The position numbers were made by a program, and so were the translations under genes. Below the pieces are notes generated by a model. The model ran no database searches. It saw only the letters and a program-made list of their open reading frames with translations, and was not told the DNA's origin. Below, piece by piece: positions 37,384-45,273 of a stretch of 64,000 nt of DNA. This stretch comes from Arthrobacter sp. StoSoilB22 (GTDB lineage: Bacteria; Actinomycetota; Actinomycetes; Actinomycetales; Micrococcaceae): the NCBI RefSeq assembly GCF_019977315.1, contig NZ_AP024652.1, forward strand, positions 1,302,001 to 1,366,000. The letters are read 5' to 3'. How positions within the stretch are numbered: the first letter of the stretch is position 1; every line of letters starts with the position of its first letter.

Positions 37384-38559
37384 GTGAGCGACAAGAGCCA
37401 AAAACCACAAGAACCGGACACGGCCGTCCACGAGGACCCCAACGAACCGGCCTTCGACTGGATGAAGCCAAAAACGTCCGGCGGCGCCACCGAGGCCACT
37501 CCTGCAGCCACCACTGGAGCCACCACCGTGGCAGCAAAATCTTCAGCTGATTCAACTGCGACGCCAGCTAAGGGCCAGCCCGGTAGCCGCGCGGACCGCA
37601 AAGCTGCTGAAGCTGCCGACGCCGGTACTGAAACCCCGTTGTTCGCGGACACCCTTGCCGAAGCCTCCACCAGCAAGGCGCCGGCGCACTATTCTGAACC
37701 GTTGCCGACATCGGCCCTTCAGGTCCGCCCGCCGGAAGACGAAGTAGCGCGACGGAACGCCGAACGCGAGCAAGCGGCAAAGGTGAAGCCAATAGGGCCT
37801 CGGGTTTTCCAGGTGCTGCTGGCCATTTCGTACCCGATCATTCTCTTGGTGCTCGCCGTCCGGGCAGTCACCAGTCCGTTGTTCCTGTGGGTGGAGTACA
37901 ACCGTCCGGGTTTCCCCGGCGACGGATACGGCTTCAGCACTGACGACCGAATGACGTACGGCTCGTACGCTGTGGACTACCTCAGTAACTGGGCCGGCCC
38001 CCGGTATCTGGGAGGCTTGGTTAATCAGGACGGGGAGAAGCTCTTCATGGACAGCGAAGTTTCCCATATGGCCGACGTGAAGCTGGTCATCCTGTCCTCC
38101 TTCGGGGCAGGGCTCCTGCTCATCATCCTCAGCATCATCGCCATCCTGTATTTGCGTAAGCGGAGCAATGGCGGGATCCGTCGAGGTCTCTTTGCCGGAT
38201 CCATTGTCACGCTGGTCATCATCATTGGTCTAGCTGTCCTGGCCGCCCTGAGCTGGCAGCAGTTCTTCACGGAATTCCACCGGATTTTCTTTGCCAACGG
38301 AACATGGACCTTCGCGCTGGAAGACACCCTCATCCGGCTTTTCCCGGGCCAGTTCTGGATTGACGCGGGCATTGTGATCGGCGCTCTGGTATTCCTGGCG
38401 GCCACGGTCACGTTCATCCTGACATGGCCCACCAAGCGGCGCCGCGGCGTTGCGGACAAGCAGGAGGCCGCGGACGAGGCTGAACCTTCCGCGCGGGAAG
38501 CAGACGAGGAGTCGGAGTCGTCTGGCCTTCGCCAGGAAGTCTCGGAATCCCGCCGTTAG
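37384..38559 (+). CDS. TIGR01906/DUF1461 family membrane protein
   Basis: A 391-residue protein with a long Ala/Thr/Lys-rich cytoplasmic start (to about residue 135), then five hydrophobic helices and the family signature elements: FSTDDRMTYGSYAVDYLSNW, SHMADVK, WQQFFTEFHRIFFANGTW and FPGQFW. The tail is acidic. The function is unknown. The GTG at 37384 (GGAAG ten bases before) is preferred to 37357. It is convergent with the sdp operon and marks its left boundary. Confidence 0.87.
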   Translation: MSDKSQKPQEPDTAVHEDPNEPAFDWMKPKTSGGATEATPAATTGATTVAAKSSADSTATPAKGQPGSRADRKAAEAADAGTETPLFADTLAEASTSKAPAHYSEPLPTSALQVRPPEDEVARRNAEREQAAKVKPIGPRVFQVLLAISYPIILLVLAVRAVTSPLFLWVEYNRPGFPGDGYGFSTDDRMTYGSYAVDYLSNWAGPRYLGGLVNQDGEKLFMDSEVSHMADVKLVILSSFGAGLLLIILSIIAILYLRKRSNGGIRRGLFAGSIVTLVIIIGLAVLAALSWQQFFTEFHRIFFANGTWTFALEDTLIRLFPGQFWIDAGIVIGALVFLAATVTFILTWPTKRRRGVADKQEAADEAEPSAREADEESESSGLRQEVSESRR

Positions 38560-38613
38560 GGGCCAGCTAAACGGACACTAAGCCGCCAATTTCCGGTTTG
38601 CATTCGTTCGGGA

Positions 38614-39549
38614 TTATCGAGTCCCTACGAAAGCCGTCTTGAACCTGAAGTGACGAAGGCGGAATCCTGCCGAATAGACCGGTGACGTAGCCGGAATCGT
38701 AAGGAGGGACAGGGCAGCCAGCATAGCTACTTGGAAGCTCCAGATCCCTAGGAACAGCGCGATTCCTGCATGGAGCGAACCGCCCAGAGCGAACCAGGCG
38801 AGGCGGAACTTGTCGGGGGTCAGCAACGTAACGGCGAGCATCAATTCGATCAGGAGTGCGCCCCACGACATGCCAAGGGATACCACGGGATTGTCCGTCA
38901 GCAGGCCGAAAGCGTCCTTTAGGGCTCCCGAGGGGCCGAAAAAGCCAGATCCGATGTAGTAGAGGGCAGACCCTTCCGCCCACTCGGTTTGGAATATCTT
39001 CCCCGTCATTGAATAGAAGTAGAGGATAGAGACCTGCAACTTCAGGGCCAGTAGGGAAACTCCGGCCGTTCCAGCCCGGGATGCCAACAATCGGACTCCT
39101 GAGCGGGCGCTGCGCCAGTGGTTCATCCTCGGGTCCGTGAGGCAGATAGGAACTAGTAGTAGTGCCAGGTTCGACGTAATTTGGTCGCCGCCGTCCGGAA
39201 TTGAGATGCCCGTTGCAACGCTGAAGGCTACCCATGCGTGCAGGACACCGGTGAGCTGGGGCAAGACTCCGGAGATCACCAGCAACAGGATAAAGATCCC
39301 CAGGACTTTGGATAGACCCAGTTGCTCACGCGGAATGACACAGAACAAGCCCAATGATTCAACGCCGCGGCACAGGGGATAATCGCCCACACCAAGAACC
39401 GGCCTGAATAGTGCGTCGTTGCTCGTGAAAACCAACGTCAGCATGGTTCCCACTGCCAAAAGGCTTCGTATAATTCCCAAGAACGGGGACCAGACCAATG
39501 GCATTGCTATTCGCGGGATCGCGACGATGGTTGGGAGCCTAACGACCAT
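38614..39549 (-). CDS. sdpB: SdpB-like HTTM-domain membrane protein of the SDP toxin operon
   Basis: A 311-residue polytopic protein resembling SdpB, which with SdpA matures the SDP cannibalism toxin from SdpC in Bacillus. The HTTM (vitamin-K carboxylase-like) fold is seen as GIIRSLLAVGTMLTLVFTSND at the N-terminus. The SdpB-type cysteine pair is YPLCRGVESLGLFC, followed by ILYFYSMTGKIFQTEWAEGSALYYI. ATG 39549 overlaps sdpA by 11 bases (GTG 39561 is also open). By eye the island has more A/T-ending codons than its neighbours, for example CTACTAGTTCCTATC, hinting at transfer. Confidence 0.88.
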   Translation of the reverse strand: MVVRLPTIVAIPRIAMPLVWSPFLGIIRSLLAVGTMLTLVFTSNDALFRPVLGVGDYPLCRGVESLGLFCVIPREQLGLSKVLGIFILLLVISGVLPQLTGVLHAWVAFSVATGISIPDGGDQITSNLALLLVPICLTDPRMNHWRSARSGVRLLASRAGTAGVSLLALKLQVSILYFYSMTGKIFQTEWAEGSALYYIGSGFFGPSGALKDAFGLLTDNPVVSLGMSWGALLIELMLAVTLLTPDKFRLAWFALGGSLHAGIALFLGIWSFQVAMLAALSLLTIPATSPVYSAGFRLRHFRFKTAFVGTR

Positions 39550-40159
39550 GACAGTCCACACGCATCTTAACGGCCTTATCGGCCCTATCCCTCAGTAACG
39601 TTTGGTGCCTGAATGACCAAGGCACCGGCGTGGTTTGCACAAGCACCACATCACCGCAGACTGTGGGCGAGGCAACAGCATTGGTTACCGCAATCGAGGG
39701 TGCGTCACGCAGGAGTTCCACGCATTCCTGAACTACAGGGCTGGAGCAATCCATCCAATTTCCGGCCTCGGATCCGCTGGATATCAAAGCGACCTCAACG
39801 CCTTGGGCGCGACCTTCCCTGCTAACACCAAAGAGATTCTCGACGCGGGTGGTTGGGAGTCGGCTGAGCGACTCCAAAGAGCCACTGGCATCCTCGCGGT
39901 AAGGAGCAACGGAAGGATCGCGGGGCGACTTGGAGAAAAAGGCCCACCCCTGAGGCATAGCTGACACGGCGTTCGGTTTTATTTGGTCCAGGTAGGGCAG
40001 AGTCAGGATCGTTGACGGTATGGACGAAAAGATGGAGTATGCTCCCAGAAGCAGAAGGCCGGCCGTCGGGGCCAGCAGATGAATTGGTAGGACGTATGGT
40101 CCCGTCGAGGGTGTCCGGCCAGTAGCGGGGACACCCTCAACGGTTTGTTCGCAGGTCAT
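39539..40159 (-). CDS. sdpA: SdpA-like protein of the SDP toxin operon
   Basis: A 206-residue protein with one membrane segment near residues 25-50 (LPIHLLAPTAGLLLLGAYSIFSS) and the SdpA family core LPYLDQIKPNAVSAMPQGWAFFSKSPRD. SdpA is a cytosolic or membrane-associated factor needed with SdpB to turn pro-SdpC into the active peptide. ATG 40159 (or TTG 40162) lies 14 bases after the sdpC stop. The gene overlaps sdpB downstream. It is longer than Bacillus SdpA (about 158 residues); the extra part is the C-terminal region holding several cysteines. Confidence 0.88.
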   Translation of the reverse strand: MTCEQTVEGVPATGRTPSTGPYVLPIHLLAPTAGLLLLGAYSIFSSIPSTILTLPYLDQIKPNAVSAMPQGWAFFSKSPRDPSVAPYREDASGSLESLSRLPTTRVENLFGVSREGRAQGVEVALISSGSEAGNWMDCSSPVVQECVELLRDAPSIAVTNAVASPTVCGDVVLVQTTPVPWSFRHQTLLRDRADKAVKMRVDCHGR

Positions 40160-40173
40160 CAATCGCGGCCGGA

Positions 40174-40857
40174 TCAGTCCTGCGCAAGAGCGGCAGTGAA
40201 TTGGGAGATGCTGTTCTCACTCTCCAGCTGCGAACCCGTGGTTGCGCTTGAGGGCCAGAAAGCGACCTTGGCGTACACCACGACGACGGCTGCAGCGGCA
40301 ACAGCAACGTTGACACCGACAGCGTAGTTGACCGCCGCAGCGACATCCCACACAGCTGCGGCCCAAATGAAGACGGGTACGGCCGCCAACGGATTCGCGG
40401 TGTCTGACTTTGCCAATGCCGTAACCTGCTGTGGCTCGGACTTCAGGAGGTCCGTCATGACCTTCTGGACTTGCTTGAATTTTGCATCAACCCGCAGGAC
40501 GTCCCCACTGATCAGGGCTGCGTGGAAGGTTCCGAAGAATTTGGGATTCTTGGCTTCGATAGCAGCCACAACCGCGTCCGCTGCCAGATCCTGTCCCTCT
40601 TGGCTCGACGCGGTCTGTGTGAAGGACACGTAGGAGTCGTCGGCCAGCTTCTCCCGAACCTCAGCTACCTGCGGTCCCACGCCAAAGTAGATGGCCTTGA
40701 AGAGCGCTTTGCCCTCGGACGTAGCATCCTTCACTATATGGCGCGTGACGGCGTGGGTTTCTGGGGGTGCTGCTGTTGCGACCCCGTTTGTGCCTAGGGC
40801 GAGGGCTGCGCTCAGTGCCACAGCTCCTGCTGACAATGGCCAAGTTCGATTCGACAA
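40174..40857 (-). CDS. sdpC: SdpC family antimicrobial peptide precursor
   Basis: A 227-residue secreted precursor. Residues 1-30 are a signal peptide (ALSAALALGTNGVATAA-PP). Residues 40-155 form the soluble pro-domain (GKALFKAIYFGVGPQVAEV, FFGTFHAALISGDV). Residues 158-201 are a 44-residue hydrophobic stretch (AAVPVFIWAAAVWDVAAAV ... YAKVAFW), the position and size of the 42-residue SDP toxin in Bacillus. A polar tail follows. There is no cysteine anywhere, unlike Bacillus SdpC. The TTG start has GAGGAG six bases upstream, 13 bases after the preceding gene. Confidence 0.88.
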   Translation of the reverse strand: MSNRTWPLSAGAVALSAALALGTNGVATAAPPETHAVTRHIVKDATSEGKALFKAIYFGVGPQVAEVREKLADDSYVSFTQTASSQEGQDLAADAVVAAIEAKNPKFFGTFHAALISGDVLRVDAKFKQVQKVMTDLLKSEPQQVTALAKSDTANPLAAVPVFIWAAAVWDVAAAVNYAVGVNVAVAAAAVVVVYAKVAFWPSSATTGSQLESENSISQFTAALAQD

Positions 40858-40870
40858 TTGCTTCTCCTCT

Positions 40871-41341
40871 TTAGTTGCTTACTTCGGTTAGAACAGCAAT
40901 GAGCTCGTCGGGACGGTCCGTGCTGGCGATGAAGGTTTTGCCGGACTTCGTCTCGATATTGACCTCGGGACCGCCCACGAGATAACCGACCACGCCGGGT
41001 CCCATATATCGGATTCCGTAGCCGCTGGGACCGGCCGTTTTATCAGTGGTCACAATTGCAATTCCTGCCCTTGGTAGGGTGCGTTTGACGATGTCGCAGA
41101 AGGTGATCACGACGTTTTGGAGATCGACTTTCACCGTCACCGTCATGAAGCCGATAAATGATCCCAGCGGAAAGAAGATGATCGGAAGGACGAGTAAGTC
41201 GACGCGTTGCTGAGCCATTGACAGGGCTACGAAAAGCATGCCGACCGCTATGATCGTGAGCCCGATGTAACGAGGCAGCAGTGTTGCCCGCACCCGGGAG
41301 TAGTAGAGTGCCCGAGCCGGCCCAGCCGATGGATCTGACAT
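40871..41341 (-). CDS. Two-helix membrane protein heading the sdp operon; candidate immunity protein
   Basis: A 156-residue protein with two adjacent helices (about residues 25-45 and 49-69: YIGLTIIAVGMLFVALSMA; VLPIIFFPLGSFIGFMTVTV). A C-terminal beta-rich domain of about 85 residues ending in IASTDRPDELIAVL resembles bacterial PH-like domains. It is the first gene of the operon, 13 bases before sdpC, with a good AAAGGGGA ribosome site. Position suggests self-protection against the SDP-like peptide, but it shows no similarity to SdpI (five to six helices). The function is inferred, not shown. Confidence 0.8.
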   Translation of the reverse strand: MSDPSAGPARALYYSRVRATLLPRYIGLTIIAVGMLFVALSMAQQRVDLLVLPIIFFPLGSFIGFMTVTVKVDLQNVVITFCDIVKRTLPRAGIAIVTTDKTAGPSGYGIRYMGPGVVGYLVGGPEVNIETKSGKTFIASTDRPDELIAVLTEVSN

Positions 41342-41354
41342 GAGTTCCCCTTTG

Positions 41355-41378
41355 AACGTTGGTTCGTGAGGAAACGTT
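41355..41378. promoter_or_regulatory. Paired AACGTT boxes upstream of the sdp operon
   Basis: Two palindromic AACGTT hexamers (41355-41360 and 41373-41378) are 18 bases apart, 14 bases before the first start codon of the operon. This is a possible operator; no clear -10/-35 pair could be fixed. Confidence 0.35.
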
Positions 41379-41393
41379 ACGGGGACAACAACG

Positions 41394-41492
41394 CCACCTA
41401 GAGGGGAATCGGTCCAACTAGGTGGTGATTGGCGCCGAATTAGGTGCTGAGTTGGAAGGACTAGGTGGTGATCCGGAGCTACCTAGGTGGTG
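41394..41492. repeat. CTAGGTGGTG phrase array between fadD and the sdp operon
   Basis: CTAGGTGGTG (one copy TTAGGTGCTG) starts at 41418, 41440, 41461 and 41483, spaced 22, 21 and 22 bases, about two helical turns. An inverted CCACCTAG is at 41394-41401. Read on the minus strand the array begins at the fadD stop (TAG at 41495-41497, repeated in frame as TAG 12 bases on), so it belongs to the fadD 3' end as well as to the sdp upstream region. Confidence 0.7.
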
Positions 41493-41494
41493 CG

Positions 41495-43327
41495 CTACTT
41501 CTCGTAGAGCTTCTCCACTGCCGTTGAGAAGTCGCTGAGCACCGCAGCCCGCTTCAGTTTGAGCGAGGGCGTCAGGTGCCCGGACTCGACGCTGAGCTCC
41601 GCCGTGATGAAGGCGAACTTCTTAATGGATTCAGCAGCTGAGACGAGTTTGTTGGCCTCGTCCACTGCAGACTGAACCGCTGCCTTCACCCGGTCATCAG
41701 CGGCGGCTTCGTCGGGGGACATGGCTGCCACCTTGTTCTCCGCGCACCAGTCAGCAATCCCTTCAGGGTCCAGGCCAAGCAATGCTGCGACGAACGGCCG
41801 GCCATCGCCCACCACCACGGCCTGCCCCACCAAGGGGTGTTCGCGCAGTTTCTCCTCCAGCGGAGCCGGCGCCACATTCTTTCCTCCGGCGGTCACTAAG
41901 AGGTCCTTTTTGCGTCCGGTGATGGTCAGAAAGCCGTCGGCGTCGAGTTCGCCCAGATCTCCCGTGCGGAAGAACCCGTCAACGAAGGCAGCCCGGGTGG
42001 CCTCGTCATTGTTGTGATAGCCCTTGAAGACACCAATGCCCTTGACCAGCACCTCCCCGTCCCGGGCCACCCTGATGGTGGTCCCCGGAAGCGGAATCCC
42101 CACGGTCCCGATCCGGGACATAGCGGGTGTGTTGACCGTGCAGGGCGCAGTAGTCTCCGTCAACCCATAGCCCTCAAGAACCGGAACACCGGCTCCATGG
42201 AAGAAGTGGTTGTCCCGCAGGCTCAGGGGACTGGCACCGGAAACTGTGTAACCTACATTGCCGCCGAACAGCTCCCTCACCTTGGGGTAGAGGAGTTTGT
42301 TGAACAACGAATGCTTCATGCCCAGAAGCCAACCCGGCCCCTGCCCCTCGCCACGGGCGGCGAGGTCCACCGCCGTCGAATACTCAACTGCGGTGGCGGA
42401 CGCTGCCGAGAAGAGCGCGGATTTTCCGCTCATGGCCGCTTTGTGGCTGGCACCGGCGTAGACCTTCTCGAAAATGCGCGGTACGGCGAGCAGGAAAGTG
42501 GGCTTGAAGGATCCCAGGTCTGCCATCAGTCCATTGGCGCCGGCGCTGTGTCCCAGAGTAATGCCGGCAGTGAGGCAGACCACCTGGACTGCGCGGGCGA
42601 GGACGTGCGCCAAGGGCAGGAACATCAATGTCCGCGCGCCTTGCTGCATGAGGAGCTCGGGGAGGAACGGGATGACGTTTCGCGCCACGAGGACAAAGTT
42701 TCCGTGGGTGATTTCGCAGCCCTTGGGCTTGCCCGTTGTTCCGGAGGTGTAGACGATGGAGGCGACACTGGCCAGGTTCGCTGCGCTGCGCTGGCGTTCA
42801 AGCTCGGCGTCCGTTATGCCGATCCCGACGGCGGAGACGCTGGTCAGGTTGGGTGCGTCGCCGTCGTGCTCCATCCGAATGATGGCCACGGGGTCCTCGC
42901 CCAGGACGGCAGAGTGCTCCACCAGTGTGTGGACGAGATCTGCTTTGGCGGCGTCCTCCACAAAGATGCGTCGGGCTCCGGAATCGGCCAGGATCCACTC
43001 GATCTGGCTTGCCGACGACGTCTCATAAATGGGCACCGTGACTCCGCCGGCCATCCAGATGGCGAAGTCCACCAAAGTCCATTCAAAGCTTGAGCGGGAC
43101 AACACCGCTACAGGATCTCCAGGGTTGAGTCCTCCTGCGATCAAGCCTTTGGCCAGGGCGGTAACATCGCCAAGGAACCTCGCAGCGGAGACGTTCAACC
43201 AACCGTTCGCCGTGTTATGCGCATACAGGTTTCCGAACGGATCCTTATGGCAGCGTTCCAGAAGAAGGTCCGTCACGTTGGTATCCGGGTCCGCCTCGAC
43301 CAGAAGGTCCGTGCTTGCTTCCCTCAC
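41495..43327 (-). CDS. fadD: Long-chain fatty acid-CoA ligase (AMP-forming)
   Basis: Activates fatty acids through an acyl-adenylate to acyl-CoA. The 610-residue protein has the AMP-binding P-loop YTSGTTGKPKG (about residue 193), the linker FEKVYAGASHK, the GYGLTETTA motif, and the hinge FRTGDLGELDADGFLTITGRKKDLLVTAGG with the C-terminal domain after it. It resembles the FadD15 type. The GTG start has AGGAGG upstream. It is transcribed in the same direction as sdp but separated from it by 153 bases of repeat-containing sequence. Confidence 0.95.
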   Translation of the reverse strand: MREASTDLLVEADPDTNVTDLLLERCHKDPFGNLYAHNTANGWLNVSAARFLGDVTALAKGLIAGGLNPGDPVAVLSRSSFEWTLVDFAIWMAGGVTVPIYETSSASQIEWILADSGARRIFVEDAAKADLVHTLVEHSAVLGEDPVAIIRMEHDGDAPNLTSVSAVGIGITDAELERQRSAANLASVASIVYTSGTTGKPKGCEITHGNFVLVARNVIPFLPELLMQQGARTLMFLPLAHVLARAVQVVCLTAGITLGHSAGANGLMADLGSFKPTFLLAVPRIFEKVYAGASHKAAMSGKSALFSAASATAVEYSTAVDLAARGEGQGPGWLLGMKHSLFNKLLYPKVRELFGGNVGYTVSGASPLSLRDNHFFHGAGVPVLEGYGLTETTAPCTVNTPAMSRIGTVGIPLPGTTIRVARDGEVLVKGIGVFKGYHNNDEATRAAFVDGFFRTGDLGELDADGFLTITGRKKDLLVTAGGKNVAPAPLEEKLREHPLVGQAVVVGDGRPFVAALLGLDPEGIADWCAENKVAAMSPDEAAADDRVKAAVQSAVDEANKLVSAAESIKKFAFITAELSVESGHLTPSLKLKRAAVLSDFSTAVEKLYEK

Positions 43328-43340
43328 TACTTGACTCCTC

Positions 43341-45209
43341 CTAGATCCATGATGGCATCCACATTCTCATCCGCCACTCCTGGTAGCTGATGACCTCCGC
43401 CGTGAGCACCGGATAGAAGAATGCCGTTGCCAGCACGGCTAACACCATGACCAGAGCCACAATGTAGAGGCCGGACCGTCGCCGCCAGACGGGGTCGCTG
43501 CTGCGTCCCAGCACCAACCCCAACACATATGTCAGGCCCAGAACCAGGAAGGGTTCGAAGGACACGGCGTAGAAGATGAACATGGTGCGTTCCGGGTACA
43601 TGAACCATGGAAGGTACCCGGCTGCCACGCCGGCGAGGATGGCACCGGCCCGCCAGTCGCGGCGGCCCGCCCACCAGAACAAGAGGATCACCAACGCGAT
43701 GGTTCCACCCCACCAAACCACCGGATTACCCACGGGCAGAATGGCCGAAGAGCACGTCTCAGCCAGGCAGCCGGGAGTGCCCGGTTTGGGAGTCTGGTAG
43801 TAGAACGAGGTGGGACGGCCCATGATGAGCCACGTCCAGGGGCTGGACTCATACGGATGGTCCGAGCTCAGGCCCTGATGGAATTTGTAAGCTTCAAGGT
43901 GGTAGTGGGCCAGGGAGCGCACGGAGTTGGGCAGCCAATCCCAGCCCGGGGCAGGGTTGGTGGCAGCCCATTGCCGGTAATAGGCGTCTTTCGAGAGGAA
44001 CCAGCCCGTCCACGTGGCCACGTAGGTGACTGCAGCGATGGGAATGATGGTCACGAATGCCGGCAGGCCGTCCTTGATGATGCCGGCACTGAACCAGCTC
44101 CGGATCCCGGCGACACGGCGGGCGTTCAGGTCCCACAGCACGGTCATGATGCCGAAAGCCGCGACGAAGAACAGGGCAGACCATTTGGTGCCCACGGCAA
44201 GGCCGAGGCAAAGCCCTGCAACCAGCCGCCACCACCGCATGCCCAGCCAGGGACCGGTGACCAGCTGGGTGGGTGTGGGTAGGCCGCCCGGCGAAGCAGC
44301 CGCTTGCGCGGCAAGCCGTGACGCCAAACGGCGTCGGCCGTCGTCGCGGTCAATGAGCAAGGCGCCGAAAGCGGCCAGGATCCACAGGGCCAGGAACACG
44401 TCCAGCAGGGACGTCCGGGAAAGCACCAGGTGATGGCCGTCGATGGCCAGCAGGAGACCGGCAACCGCCCCGAGGGTGTGTGAGCGGGACAGCTTCAGTG
44501 CAATGAGCGAAACGAGGAAGACCGTCACCGTGCCCGCCAGAGCTGCGCTGAACCGCCAGCCGAAGGGGTTATCGCCGCCAAACAGCCACATCCCGAACGC
44601 GATCATCCATTTGCCCACCGGTGGGTGGACAACGTACTCGGGAGTGTTGAGGAGAACATCCGGGCTGCCGGCGATGAAGGAGTCATTGGCGTTGGCCGGC
44701 CAACTGCGTTCGTAGCCGCTCACCACATAGGAGTAGGCGTCCTTGACGTAGTACGTTTCATCGAAAACCAGGCTGTGCGGGGCATCAAGGCGGAAGAAGC
44801 GGAGAATGCCGCCCAGGATTGCCGTGAGGGTAGGGATCAGCCAAAACCATAAGCGCAGGGACGCCGGGTAGTCCCGCCAGCTTTGGGTTGCGCCGATCAG
44901 ACGTTCCTTCAATGCCTGGGCGGTGTAAGCCTCGGACGGCCGTGCGATCCAGCGGTGCCCCTCCAGGCCTCGGCCGGGCACACCCCGGCCGGGCAGTCCT
45001 CGGCTGGGCCGGGTCTCGGCGGGAAGGGTCATAGCGGGCCCGGTCTCAGCGGGCTGGGCTTCTTCCGGATGGACGCGCGACGTGCCTGCGGGTTTCGGTG
45101 TGTCCGACTGCCCGTTGTTCTCCGCGGCCTTGGAGTCTTCAGGTTCCGGGCTCGCTGGGGACGCTGCCGGGGACCCGGAAGCGGTGGCAGGAACGGGCGA
45201 CTGGTTCAC
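43341..45209 (-). CDS. pmt: Polyprenyl-phosphate-mannose protein O-mannosyltransferase (PMT)
   Basis: Transfers mannose from polyprenyl-phosphate-mannose to Ser/Thr of secreted proteins at the outer face of the membrane. The 622-residue GT39 protein begins with about 80 Pro/Ala/Gly-rich residues, then some ten helices. The catalytic FDETYYVKDAYSY acid pair lies after helix 1, and HPPVGKWMIAFGMWLFG and GWRFSAALAGTV follow. The C-terminal domain carries YPERTMFIFYAVSFEPF. It is divergent from rsmI, the standard actinobacterial arrangement. The start is GTG at 45209. Confidence 0.95.
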   Translation of the reverse strand: MNQSPVPATASGSPAASPASPEPEDSKAAENNGQSDTPKPAGTSRVHPEEAQPAETGPAMTLPAETRPSRGLPGRGVPGRGLEGHRWIARPSEAYTAQALKERLIGATQSWRDYPASLRLWFWLIPTLTAILGGILRFFRLDAPHSLVFDETYYVKDAYSYVVSGYERSWPANANDSFIAGSPDVLLNTPEYVVHPPVGKWMIAFGMWLFGGDNPFGWRFSAALAGTVTVFLVSLIALKLSRSHTLGAVAGLLLAIDGHHLVLSRTSLLDVFLALWILAAFGALLIDRDDGRRRLASRLAAQAAASPGGLPTPTQLVTGPWLGMRWWRLVAGLCLGLAVGTKWSALFFVAAFGIMTVLWDLNARRVAGIRSWFSAGIIKDGLPAFVTIIPIAAVTYVATWTGWFLSKDAYYRQWAATNPAPGWDWLPNSVRSLAHYHLEAYKFHQGLSSDHPYESSPWTWLIMGRPTSFYYQTPKPGTPGCLAETCSSAILPVGNPVVWWGGTIALVILLFWWAGRRDWRAGAILAGVAAGYLPWFMYPERTMFIFYAVSFEPFLVLGLTYVLGLVLGRSSDPVWRRRSGLYIVALVMVLAVLATAFFYPVLTAEVISYQEWRMRMWMPSWI

Positions 45210-45273
45210 CCGCCCATGCTACCTTTCCATCCTTGCTGCAACCCTGAACCCCGCGCGGTATTAGGCTTGGCAG

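Noticed and set aside
38560..41494. Insertion sequence or integrase ends around the sdp island
   Set aside because: No transposase, integrase, tRNA or terminal inverted repeats are visible at either border; transfer is inferred only from content and base use.
37245..43340. SdpI/SdpR immunity pair for the SDP-like operon
   Set aside because: No protein in this stretch has the SdpI helix pattern or an ArsR-type SdpR helix-turn-helix.
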